From NCBI GenBank assembly GCA_934643435.1, contig CAKUCJ010000058.1, positions 1 to 7,577 of the forward strand: 7,577 bases of DNA. Direction: 5' to 3'. The translations under genes were made by a program, and so were the position numbers. The notes beneath the pieces are model-generated. The model saw only the letters and a list, made by a program, of their open reading frames with translations. It made no database searches and had not been told where the DNA came from. The stretch comes from an uncultured Collinsella sp. GTDB lineage: Bacteria; Actinomycetota; Coriobacteriia; Coriobacteriales; Coriobacteriaceae. Below, one piece after another: positions 1 to 6,839 of this stretch (positions within the stretch are counted from its first letter, which is position 1; each line of letters begins with the position of its first letter).

Positions 1-234
1 GTCGATATCTTCGCCAAGCACAACATCTCGATCTCGCTCATCAATCAGGTCGAGGATGGCAAGTCGGGCGTCACCGACACCTGCTCGGTCATCTTCCTGA
101 CGCACCGCGCGCTCGAGAAGGACGTCCAGGCTGCCGCCGCCGAGCTTGCAGGCGTCGACTGCGTGGCCGAGGTCGCCAACGTCCTGCGTATTGAGGACGT
201 TGAGGCCTGGACCGAAGGCGTTATGGCCAACTAA
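1..234 (+). CDS. hom: Homoserine dehydrogenase, C-terminal part with ACT domain (5' end outside the window)
   Basis: Only the last 77 codons are present, ending in TAA at 232-234. The enzyme reduces aspartate-4-semialdehyde to homoserine with NAD(P)H in the cytoplasm, the branch point toward threonine and methionine. The visible part matches the C-terminal ACT domain of the long (Gram-positive type) homoserine dehydrogenases. It opens with VDIFAKHNISISLINQ, the usual first strand and helix of that ACT domain. Next come a DGK turn, the strand VIFLTHRALEKDVQ that carries the family's 'THRALE' signature, and a last strand VANVLRIED. In this family the ACT domain gives feedback control by threonine; that is family knowledge, not visible here. 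No thrB or thrC follows directly: the gene ends in a strong terminator, so it is last in its transcript. The catalytic domain cannot be checked. The family assignment is firm; the reading frame is intact to the stop. Confidence 0.88.
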   Translation, partial: VDIFAKHNISISLINQVEDGKSGVTDTCSVIFLTHRALEKDVQAAAAELAGVDCVAEVANVLRIEDVEAWTEGVMAN

Positions 235-266
235 TCCGGTCTTCGGTATACGGCATATATGTTGAG

Positions 267-304
267 GGGCTCCCGTCCGATCTTGGACGGGAGCCCTTTT
301 GTTT
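267..304 (+). terminator. Rho-independent terminator of hom
   Basis: A perfect 12-bp inverted repeat, GGGCTCCCGTCC (267-278) with GGACGGGAGCCC (285-296), closes a 6-nt loop and is followed directly by TTTTGTTT. It begins 32 nt after the hom stop codon, so it ends that transcript and separates it from the SDR gene. Confidence 0.93.
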
Positions 305-336
305 GCGCGCTCGGGGCGCATCGACGTGGCTTACGT

Positions 337-387
337 TTGAACAACTTGACCGTTCATTGACAACCGGGGGTACCGTTCACCGATAAG
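337..387 (+). promoter_or_regulatory. Candidate promoter/operator region of the SDR gene
   Basis: The stretch from the hom terminator to the SDR start (about 305-458) contains no gene. It holds a perfect -35-like TTGACA at 357-362. The best -10 downstream is GATAAG at 382-387, a weak match at a long 19-bp spacing. Two layered repeats overlap it. One is a direct repeat, ACCGTTCATTGACA (349-362) and ACCGTTCACCGATA (372-385), identical at 11 of 14 positions and 23 bp apart. The other is a dyad TGAAC-N9-GTTCA at 338-356. Such repeats over a promoter are typical of regulator binding sites. The regulator is not identifiable, and the exact promoter is uncertain. Confidence 0.4.
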
Positions 388-449
388 CGAATGTGCTCAT
401 TTTGGGCCGCCACTATGCTGTGCTGCGTATGTCCACACCCCCGAAGAAT

Positions 450-454
450 GGAGG
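450..454 (+). promoter_or_regulatory. Ribosome binding site that decides the SDR start
   Basis: GGAGG lies 4 nt before ATG 459. The frame stays open upstream to an ATG at 393 that has no Shine-Dalgarno sequence. This site, together with the usual length of SDR proteins, selects 459 as the start. Confidence 0.8.
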
Positions 455-458
455 CACC

Positions 459-1208
459 ATGTTGCTCGAGGGTAAGAAAGCAATCATCACTGGAGGCACG
501 CGCGGTATCGGCTATGCCATCGCCTGCCGTTTTATTGAGGAAGGCGCTGCCGTCACCGTCTTTGGCTCTCGCCAGGAGACCGCCGACGCCGCTGTTGAGA
601 AACTGACCGCAGCCTATCCCGAGGCCAAGATCTGGGGCCGCTCCTGCGACCTCACCTCGCTCGAGGCCGTGACCGATGCCTTTACCCAGGCAGCCGCCGA
701 CATGGGCGGCCTGGACACGGTCGTCAATAACGCCGGCATCTCCCAGCGCTCGCCCCTTTTGCAGTACACGACCGAAGAGTTTGCCAACGTTATGAACCTC
801 AACGTGACCGCCGTCTTCAACGGCCATCAGGCAGCTGCCAAGATCATGACCGAGGCCGGCCACGGCGGCACCATCACCACCACCAGCTCGATGGTCGCCA
901 AGTACGGTCAGCCCTCTGGCGTCGGCTACCCCACGTCCAAGTTCGCCGTCAACGGCATGGTCCAGTCGCTCTCGCGCGAGCTCGCCCCCATGGGCATTCG
1001 CGTCAATGCCGTCGCCCCTGGCGTGACCAAAACCGACATGGTGGCCAACCTGCCCGAAGAGGTCATCAAGCCCATCATCGCCACCATCCCGCTCGGCCGC
1101 ATGGGCGAGCCCGAGGACGTCGCCAACGCCTTCGTCTTCCTGGCAAGCGACATGTCCTCCTACGTCACAGGCGCCGTACTCCCCGTCGACGGAGCCGCCC
1201 GCTCCTAA
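459..1208 (+). CDS. Short-chain dehydrogenase/reductase (classical SDR, FabG-like), probably NADP(H)-dependent
   Basis: A 249-residue protein, the normal length for a single-domain classical SDR (about 250). It has the full set of family motifs. The dinucleotide-binding glycine motif TGGTRGIG is at residues 11-18, D64 in CDLT contacts the adenine ring, and NNAG is at 90-93. The catalytic tetrad is N115, S144, Y157 and K161 (YPTSK), followed by the PG motif at 187-188. R15 and the S37-R38 pair at the end of the second strand point to NADP(H) rather than NAD(H); that is inference from known SDR rules. It should be a soluble tetrameric oxidoreductase acting on a hydroxyl or carbonyl group. The substrate cannot be read from the sequence. 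FabG-type 3-oxoacyl reductases, sugar or polyol dehydrogenases and hydroxysteroid dehydrogenases all share this pattern. No fatty-acid genes adjoin, so a fabG name is not supported. It is monocistronic, between a terminator upstream and a shared one downstream. Confidence 0.9.
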   Translation: MLLEGKKAIITGGTRGIGYAIACRFIEEGAAVTVFGSRQETADAAVEKLTAAYPEAKIWGRSCDLTSLEAVTDAFTQAAADMGGLDTVVNNAGISQRSPLLQYTTEEFANVMNLNVTAVFNGHQAAAKIMTEAGHGGTITTTSSMVAKYGQPSGVGYPTSKFAVNGMVQSLSRELAPMGIRVNAVAPGVTKTDMVANLPEEVIKPIIATIPLGRMGEPEDVANAFVFLASDMSSYVTGAVLPVDGAARS

Positions 1209-1220
1209 GGAGCAGCGGGC
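1197..1220. other. Hairpin enclosing the SDR stop codon
   Basis: GCCCGCT (1197-1203) pairs with AGCGGGC (1214-1220) around a 10-nt loop that contains the TAA stop. A competing smaller pairing, GCTCC with GGAGC, uses part of the same bases. No T-tract follows, so it is not a classic terminator. It may only protect the mRNA end or slow polymerase before the hairpin at 1254-1292. Confidence 0.4.
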
Positions 1221-1251
1221 TTCGGCCTCAACCTTCAGCAAAGTCTTGCGC

Positions 1252-1300
1252 AAAAGGCGCGCTGTCCGCATCAACCGCAGGCAGCGCGCCTTCTTCTGTT
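1252..1300. terminator. Bidirectional terminator between the convergent SDR and antiporter genes
   Basis: A perfect 11-bp inverted repeat, AAGGCGCGCTG (1254-1264) and CAGCGCGCCTT (1282-1292), can be extended inward past one mismatch to a 7-nt loop (1270-1276). On the minus strand the stem runs into TTTT (complement of 1252-1255), a good end for the antiporter transcript. On the plus strand it is followed by the pyrimidine-rich CTTCTGTTT, a weaker end for the SDR transcript. It is the main structure in the 122-bp convergent gap. Confidence 0.75.
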
Positions 1301-1330
1301 TGGACGGAAACCGTATCCCAGTATTCCTTG

Positions 1331-2893
1331 CTACTTGCCGTCGTCGTCCTCTGCTTCTTCTCTTGCGTAGAGCTCCAGCATGCGGCGGCGGTATTCGCGC
1401 ACGGCGAGCTTGGCGCGCTCCAGGCGACGGCGCTCGCGCGGGGTGAGCTTGGACGGGTCGATCTCGTCGCCATAGGTCTTCTCGGCCAGCAAATGGGCGG
1501 CGTCAACAATACGAGCATCGATGCGCTCGCCTGCCGCCTCGGCGGAAAGGCGGTCGGCAATGGCATCGATCGTAGGCACACCCTCGAGCGCGCGGCCGTG
1601 ACCATGCGAGGTCAACAGTTCGTGCTCGCGTGCGAGCAGGCTCGCCAGGTCGTGATGGGCGCGCAGAATATCGAGCGCATCGGAAGGATGCTCGGCAACT
1701 TCTGCCACGGCGGCAACCGGCGCGGCATCGACCACGCGATAGAAGAGCTGCGCGAGTAGCGGCATCAAAAACACCGTGATGGCACCGGCGGCAACCATGA
1801 CCGACGCGATATCTTGCGACAGCGCCCCCGCGTTGACGGCAACGCTCGTCACGGCAACGATGATCGGCAGCGCCGTGGTGCAGTACAGGGCAACGGTAAT
1901 GCGGCCATACGCCGAGACATCGCGCGTCTCGGGGCAGATGCTCATAGAGACAAGAATGGGCACGGCGCGGATGATGAGCAGCGCCACGATAAAGCCCACG
2001 AGCAACCCGGGGCGCGATGCGACGGCCGTCAGGTCGATCTTTGCGCCCGATACGGTAAAGAACACGGGGATCAAAAAGCCGTAGGCCAGGCCATCGAGCT
2101 TAGTCTCGAGCGTGTGATTGCCCTCGGGGATGATATAGCGCAGGACAAAGCCTGCGGCAAACGAGCCCAGCACGATGTCGAGATCGAAGATGGCCGAGAA
2201 AGCCACGAGCGTGACCAGGATGAGCACCGTCAGGCGCACGAAGGTCTGTGACGTGGTGTCGGCGCGCTCCTCGACAAACGCAAAGAAACGGCTGCCGACG
2301 CGCTTGGAGCGGCTCGGAACCACGGCCAGCAACACGCACACCACCGCAAACAGACCCAAGATCACGAGCGTTTGGATGCCGGTGCGGGCAGAGAGCAGCA
2401 CCGACATAGCGAGCACGGGGCCAAGTTCGCCCCAGGTGCCGTACGCGAGAATCGAATCGCCCACACGCGTGCCGGTGAGCGAGCGCTCGCGCATGATGGG
2501 CACGAGCGTGCCGAGCGCCGTAGAAGTGAGGGCGAGCGTCACGGCGATACCGTCGAAGTGACTGACCGAGAACCACGGCGTAAAGCGCACGGCAAGCCAA
2601 GCGATGCCAAACGTGACAACCCACGTCGCTAAGCCATAGCGCCCCTCCACACCCGTAATGTTCTTAGGATCGATCTCGAAGCCGGCGAGCAGGAACAAAA
2701 AGGCCAAGCCGAGCTCGGACACGAGCGAGACCTCGGCGTCCACATGAATGATGCCGAGCATATGAGGGCCCAGCACCGCGCCGAACACGAGCAAAAAGAC
2801 CGTCTCGGGAACGGGCTTTCCGGGAATCGCCGAGGCGATAAAGGGACTCGCAAAGGCCACGAGCGCAATGATGGCGAGCGAAACGAATGCCAT
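1331..2893 (-). CDS. CPA2-family cation:proton (Na+/H+ or K+/H+) antiporter with a charged cytoplasmic tail
   Basis: A 520-residue integral membrane protein. Residues 1 to about 388 form about 12-13 hydrophobic segments of the Na+/H+ exchanger fold. Family marks in order are LGLAFLFLLAGFEID (61-75), the TS-TALGTLVPIMRERSL region (123-139), the GSFAAGF segment (243-249) and FFTVSGAKIDL (278-288). These fit the CPA2 group, which exchanges Na+ or K+ for protons across the cytoplasmic membrane for pH and salt balance. At the site where most relatives carry Asp (QD, ND or DD), this protein has WGELGP with Glu156. The tail (about 389-520) is hydrophilic and helical, with His-rich and Arg/Glu-rich stretches and an acidic end. 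It shows no GxGxxG Rossmann motif, so it is not a KefB/KefC-like RCK domain. The start at ATG 2893 is supported by AGAAAGG 7 nt upstream. The gene is divergent from purL and convergent with the SDR gene. The ion specificity is not known. Confidence 0.87.
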   Translation of the reverse strand: MAFVSLAIIALVAFASPFIASAIPGKPVPETVFLLVFGAVLGPHMLGIIHVDAEVSLVSELGLAFLFLLAGFEIDPKNITGVEGRYGLATWVVTFGIAWLAVRFTPWFSVSHFDGIAVTLALTSTALGTLVPIMRERSLTGTRVGDSILAYGTWGELGPVLAMSVLLSARTGIQTLVILGLFAVVCVLLAVVPSRSKRVGSRFFAFVEERADTTSQTFVRLTVLILVTLVAFSAIFDLDIVLGSFAAGFVLRYIIPEGNHTLETKLDGLAYGFLIPVFFTVSGAKIDLTAVASRPGLLVGFIVALLIIRAVPILVSMSICPETRDVSAYGRITVALYCTTALPIIVAVTSVAVNAGALSQDIASVMVAAGAITVFLMPLLAQLFYRVVDAAPVAAVAEVAEHPSDALDILRAHHDLASLLAREHELLTSHGHGRALEGVPTIDAIADRLSAEAAGERIDARIVDAAHLLAEKTYGDEIDPSKLTPRERRRLERAKLAVREYRRRMLELYAREEAEDDDGK

Positions 2894-2920
2894 GTGATGC
2901 CTTTCTCTTGTTTGCGCTTC

Positions 2921-2930
2921 ACTGTAGCAC
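2921..2930 (-). promoter_or_regulatory. Candidate extended -10 promoter element of the antiporter gene
   Basis: On the minus strand the sequence reads GTGCTACAGT: a TGn extended element before TACAGT, which matches 4 of 6 bases of the -10 consensus. It lies about 28 bp before the start codon, giving a short leader that still includes the AGAAAGG ribosome site. No convincing -35 was seen at the right distance. Confidence 0.33.
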
Positions 2931-2962
2931 CCTCGCCGTCCTCAACGCGCCGCGAGCTGTCG

Positions 2963-2968
2963 TATCAT
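2963..2968 (+). promoter_or_regulatory. Candidate -10 box for purL
   Basis: TATCAT matches 5 of 6 bases of the consensus -10 and lies in an AT-richer island in the 184-bp divergent gap between the antiporter gene and purL. The region 17 bp upstream has no good -35 match. If it is used, transcription would begin near 2975 and leave a leader of about 100 nt. Confidence 0.38.
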
Positions 2969-2973
2969 AGTGA

Positions 2974-3077
2974 GGTTTACAAACATGTGGCTCAAGGCGA
3001 CCGCGAGGCTTGCCCCGCAAACCGACCGCTGCCGCATACCGTACCGTACGCCCAACCGATCAGGAAGGCAGGAACCA
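2974..3077 (+). promoter_or_regulatory. purL 5' leader with possible RNA structure, no recognised riboswitch class
   Basis: The leader can form GGTTT (2974-2978) with AAACC (3019-3023), enclosing a GC-rich hairpin GCG-A-GG / CCCGC (3003-3008 with 3014-3018, one bulged A, 5-nt loop). GACCGC occurs twice (2999-3004, 3024-3029), and ACCGT is tandemly repeated at about 3038-3048. I compared it with remembered conserved cores of purine, ZTP (pfl), THF, PRPP and other ykkC-type riboswitches and saw no match. No terminator-like stem with a U-tract is present. It may be an unstructured leader. Confidence 0.3.
3062..3073 (+). promoter_or_regulatory. Ribosome binding site that decides the purL start
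   Basis: AGGAAGG (3062-3068, 9 nt from the start) and AGGA (3070-3073, 4 nt away) precede ATG 3078. The frame remains open upstream to a GTG at 2970 that has no Shine-Dalgarno sequence, so 3078 is preferred. Confidence 0.78.
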
Positions 3078-6000
3078 ATGGTCTCTCGTATCTACGTGGA
3101 GAAGAAACCCGGGTTCGACGTCGAGGCTCAGCAGCTCAAGGGCGAGCTGACCGAGATTCTCGGCATTCAGGGCATCGAGGCCCTGAGGATCATCAACCGC
3201 TACGACGTCGAGGGCATCGACGAGGAGCTCTTCCGCTCCTGCGTGCCGACCGTCTTTAGCGAGCCCCAGGTCGATGTGACCTATGACGAGCTCCCCGCAA
3301 GCGACGGCGCCGTCTTTGCCGTCGAATTCCTGCCTGGCCAGTTTGACCAGCGCGCCGACTCCGCCAGCGAGTGCGTGCAGCTCATCAGCCAGGGCGAGCG
3401 CCCCGCCGTGCGCTCCGCCAAGGTCTACGTGCTCGAGGGCGACCTCGCGCAGGCAGACGTCGAGGCCATCCAGCACTATGTGGTGAACCCCGTCGAAGCG
3501 CGTCTTGCGAGCCTCGAGCTTCCCGCGACCCTCAAGGTCGACGTGCCCGAGCCCGCTCCCGTCGAGGTGCTCGACGGCTTCCGCGAGCTTGACAAGGCTG
3601 GCCTGGCCTCTGTCATCGCCGAGCGCGGCCTTGCCATGGACGAGGCGGACATCGCCTTTTGCCAGCAGTACTTCCGCGAGGAGAACCGCGACCCCACCAT
3701 CACCGAGATTCGCGTGATCGATACCTATTGGTCTGATCACTGCCGCCACACCACGTTTGGCACCGTGCTCGATACCGTCGCCATCGACGATGACGTCGTG
3801 CAGGCAGCCTTCGATCGCTACATGGAGATTCGCCATGAGCTGGGCCGCGACGCCAAGCCCGTCTGCCTCATGGACATGGGCACCATCGGCGCCAAGTACC
3901 TTAAGAAGACCGGCGTTATGACCGATGTCGACGAGTCCGAGGAGATCAACGCCTGCACCGTCAAGGTGAAGGTCGATGTCGACGGCGAGGAGCAGGACTG
4001 GCTGTTCCTGTTTAAGAACGAGACCCACAACCACCCGACCGAGATCGAGCCCTTCGGCGGTGCCGCCACCTGCGTGGGTGGCGCCATCCGCGACCCGCTC
4101 TCGGGCCGCAGTTACGTGTACCAGGCCATGCGCGTCACCGGCGCCGGCGACCCCACCGTCCCCGTGTCCGAGACGCTCGAGGGCAAGCTGCCGCAGCGCA
4201 AGCTCGTGACCACCGCTGCCGCCGGCTACTCCAGCTACGGCAACCAGATCGGCCTTGCCACCGGCCAGGTCAACGAGCTCTATCACCCCGGCTACGTGGC
4301 AAAGCGCATGGAGGTTGGTGCCGTCGTGGGCGCCACCCCGGCCAACCACGTGCGCCGCGAGTGCCCCGCCCCCACCGACAAGATCATCCTGCTGGGCGGC
4401 CGTACCGGCCGTGACGGCATCGGCGGTGCCACCGGCTCTTCCAAGACCCAAAACACCGAGTCTATCGAGACCTCGGGCGCCGAGGTTCAGAAGGGCAACG
4501 CCCCGGTCGAGCGCAAGCTGCAGCGTCTGTTCCGCCGCGGCGACGCTTGTCGTCTGATCAAGCGCTGCAATGACTTTGGCGCCGGCGGCGTCTCGGTCGC
4601 CGTGGGCGAGCTTGCCGACGGTCTGTATGTCGACCTGGACACCGTGACCAAGAAGTACGACGGCCTGGACGGCACCGAGCTCGCCATCTCCGAGTCCCAG
4701 GAGCGTATGGCCTGCGCCGTCGCCGATGGTGACGTCGAGGAGTTCATGGGCTACGCCGCCGAGGAGAACCTCGAGGCGACCGTTATCGCCGAAGTTACCG
4801 CCGAGCCGCGCATGCGCATGGCTTGGAACGGTGTCGCCATCGTCGACCTGTCCCGCGAGTTCCTCAACTCCAACGGTGCGCCCAAGCACCAGGTCGCCCA
4901 TGTGTGCGCCCGCAGCGTGTGGCAGCCCAGCTGGGCCGGCACCACGCTTGCCGAGCGCATGACCTCGCTTGTCACCGACCTCAACGTCGCCTCCAACAAG
5001 GGCCTTTCCGAGCGCTTCGACTCCACCATCGGCGCCGCGACCGTGCTCATGCCCTTTGGCGGCAAGACGCAGCTCACCCCGAGCTCAGCCATGGTTGCCA
5101 AGTTCCCCGTGGACGGCGAGACCACCACGGCGAGCGCCATGGCTTGGGGCTTCAACCCCTACCTGATGGAAGCCGACCAGTTTGCGGGCGCCTACCTGTC
5201 CGTGGTCGAGTCCATCGCCAAGCTCGTGGCCGCCGGCTTTGAGCACAAGCGCGCCTACCTCTCCTTCCAGGAGTACTTCGAGCGCCTGCGCACCGAGGCC
5301 GAGCGCTGGGGCAAGCCCATGGCAGCAGTACTCGGCGCCCTCATGGCCCAGGTCGACCTGGGCGCCGGCGCCATCGGCGGCAAGGATTCCATGAGCGGCT
5401 CGTTTGAGGACGAGGCCGGTGAGCTCAACGTTCCGCCGACCCTGATCAGCTTCGCTGTCGCCGTGGGCAAGGCTGCTCGCGCCGTCTCCCCCGAGTTCAA
5501 GGGCCTCACGCACCGCGTCGTCCGCATCGCCCCCGCCACCTACGGCGAGGACTACCGCCCCGATGCCCAGCAGCTGCTCGCAGCGTTCGACGCCGTCGAG
5601 GCGCTCACCGCTACCGGTGACGCCCTGGCCGTCTCCACGCCCGGCTACGGCTGCGGCGCCGAGAGCCTCTTTAAGATGTGCGTCGGTAACCAGATCGGTA
5701 TCGAGCTTGCCGAGGATGTGGACGTGGAGAGCCTCTTCACCCCGCTCTACGGCAGCTTTATCGTCGAGCTCGCCGAGGACGCCGAGCTGCCCGAGGTCGC
5801 CGACGGCGTTGTCGTCGAGCCCCTCGGCACCACCGTCGAGGGCTATGTCATCGACACCGGCTCCGAAGTCATCGAGCTCTCCGAGCTCCAGGAGGCCTGG
5901 GAGAGCGGCATCGAGGGCGTCTTTGCCTACCGCAGCGCCGGCGAGACCGCCGAGGTCGAGACCATCGACTACCGCGCCAAGGATATCCATGTGTACGGTG

Positions 6001-6824
6001 GCGCCAAGATCGCCCGCCCGCGCGTGGTCATCCCCGTGTTCCCCGGCAACAACTGCGAGTACGACAGCGCCCGCGCCTTCCGCGCCGCCGGTGCCGAGGT
6101 CGACACCTTCGTGATTAACAACCTCACGCCCGAGGCCGTCGCCGAGAGCACCCATGAGCTTGCCCGCCGCATCCGCGAGAGCCAGATCGTCATGATCCCC
6201 GGCGGCTTCTCGGGCGGCGACGAGCCCGACGGCTCCGCCAAGTTCATCACGGCGTTCTTCCGCGCTCCCGAGGTCACCGAGGCCGTCCGCGACTTGCTCA
6301 AGGCCCGCGATGGCCTGATGCTGGGCATCTGCAACGGCTTCCAGGCCCTGATCAAGCTCGGCCTGGTGCCCTACGGTGACATCGTCGACGCCACGCCCGA
6401 TGCGCCCACGCTGACGTTCAACACCATCGGCCGCCACCAGAGCCGTCTGGTGCGCACCCGCATCTCGTCCAACCTGTCCCCGTGGCTGTCGCAGTGCAGC
6501 CTCGACGACCCCTACACCGTCGCCATCAGCCACGGCGAGGGCCGCTTTGTCGCCAACGACGAGGTGCTCGCCCAGCTCATCGCTAACGGCCAGGTCGCCA
6601 CGCAGTACGTGGGCGAGAACGGCAAGCCCAGCATGGACCTCTCCGTCAACCCCAACGGCTCCGCACTCGCCATCGAGGGCATCACGAGCCCCGACGGCCG
6701 TGTCCTGGGCAAGATGGGCCACGCCGAGCGTCGCGGCGACAACCTGTACCGCAACGTGCCCGAGCATGTCCCCGGCGATAAGTTCATGCCGATCTTTGAG
6801 AGCGGCGTAGCCTACTTCGCCTAA
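3078..6824 (+). CDS. purL: Phosphoribosylformylglycinamidine (FGAM) synthase, single-chain PurL with glutaminase domain
   Basis: A 1248-residue cytoplasmic enzyme of de novo purine synthesis (fourth step). It converts FGAR, glutamine and ATP to FGAM, glutamate, ADP and phosphate. It is the fused large form, with synthetase and amidotransferase in one chain, close to the 1250-1300 residues of this type. The order is as follows. A PurS-like N-terminal part and linker (to about 215) comes first. SDHCRH (219-224) opens the first synthetase (AIRS-like) half. NETHNHPTEIEPF (from 314) and GGRTGRDGIGGA (440-451) form the nucleotide/substrate core. A second AIRS-like repeat spans the middle. From about 980 a class I glutaminase follows, with PGNNCEYD at its start and LGICNGFQ holding the nucleophile C1085. 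H1215 and E1217 in GHAE complete the triad. It most resembles the Clostridium/Coriobacteriia-type PurL rather than the E. coli one; that is from memory. All key residues are present and the frame is unbroken. No other pur genes flank it in the window, so it looks monocistronic, ending in a strong terminator. Confidence 0.96.
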   Translation: MVSRIYVEKKPGFDVEAQQLKGELTEILGIQGIEALRIINRYDVEGIDEELFRSCVPTVFSEPQVDVTYDELPASDGAVFAVEFLPGQFDQRADSASECVQLISQGERPAVRSAKVYVLEGDLAQADVEAIQHYVVNPVEARLASLELPATLKVDVPEPAPVEVLDGFRELDKAGLASVIAERGLAMDEADIAFCQQYFREENRDPTITEIRVIDTYWSDHCRHTTFGTVLDTVAIDDDVVQAAFDRYMEIRHELGRDAKPVCLMDMGTIGAKYLKKTGVMTDVDESEEINACTVKVKVDVDGEEQDWLFLFKNETHNHPTEIEPFGGAATCVGGAIRDPLSGRSYVYQAMRVTGAGDPTVPVSETLEGKLPQRKLVTTAAAGYSSYGNQIGLATGQVNELYHPGYVAKRMEVGAVVGATPANHVRRECPAPTDKIILLGGRTGRDGIGGATGSSKTQNTESIETSGAEVQKGNAPVERKLQRLFRRGDACRLIKRCNDFGAGGVSVAVGELADGLYVDLDTVTKKYDGLDGTELAISESQERMACAVADGDVEEFMGYAAEENLEATVIAEVTAEPRMRMAWNGVAIVDLSREFLNSNGAPKHQVAHVCARSVWQPSWAGTTLAERMTSLVTDLNVASNKGLSERFDSTIGAATVLMPFGGKTQLTPSSAMVAKFPVDGETTTASAMAWGFNPYLMEADQFAGAYLSVVESIAKLVAAGFEHKRAYLSFQEYFERLRTEAERWGKPMAAVLGALMAQVDLGAGAIGGKDSMSGSFEDEAGELNVPPTLISFAVAVGKAARAVSPEFKGLTHRVVRIAPATYGEDYRPDAQQLLAAFDAVEALTATGDALAVSTPGYGCGAESLFKMCVGNQIGIELAEDVDVESLFTPLYGSFIVELAEDAELPEVADGVVVEPLGTTVEGYVIDTGSEVIELSELQEAWESGIEGVFAYRSAGETAEVETIDYRAKDIHVYGGAKIARPRVVIPVFPGNNCEYDSARAFRAAGAEVDTFVINNLTPEAVAESTHELARRIRESQIVMIPGGFSGGDEPDGSAKFITAFFRAPEVTEAVRDLLKARDGLMLGICNGFQALIKLGLVPYGDIVDATPDAPTLTFNTIGRHQSRLVRTRISSNLSPWLSQCSLDDPYTVAISHGEGRFVANDEVLAQLIANGQVATQYVGENGKPSMDLSVNPNGSALAIEGITSPDGRVLGKMGHAERRGDNLYRNVPEHVPGDKFMPIFESGVAYFA

Positions 6825-6839
6825 ACCTTTCCCATCGGG

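Noticed and set aside
393..458. Upstream ATG extending the SDR by 22 residues
   Set aside because: No Shine-Dalgarno sequence, extra residues before the normal SDR N-terminus (LEGKKAIITGG), and it lies directly next to the candidate promoter elements.
459..1208. Naming the SDR as the known Collinsella 7-beta-hydroxysteroid dehydrogenase or as FabG
   Set aside because: The sequence differs clearly from the remembered 7-beta enzyme (different glycine motif and tail), and there is no fatty-acid gene context for FabG.
354..1274. 306-codon minus-strand open frame opposite the SDR gene
   Set aside because: The SDR on the plus strand has complete catalytic motifs and a good ribosome site. The antisense product is Gly/Ala/His/Asp-rich without motifs, and it crosses the promoter region.
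1331..2893. KefB/KefC identity for the antiporter
   Set aside because: There is no C-terminal RCK/TrkA-N Rossmann motif, the usual QD pair is absent, and no KefF/KefG-like partner gene adjoins.
2974..3077. Purine, ZTP or PRPP riboswitch before purL
   Set aside because: None of the conserved cores that I can recall for these classes is present, and there is no expression-platform terminator.
3060..4901. Very long minus-strand open frame (613 codons) opposite purL
   Set aside because: It lies wholly antisense to the conserved purL motifs. Its predicted protein is a low-complexity run of Gly, Ala, Val, Asp, Leu and His, typical of the complement of GC-biased codons. It has no recognisable domain.
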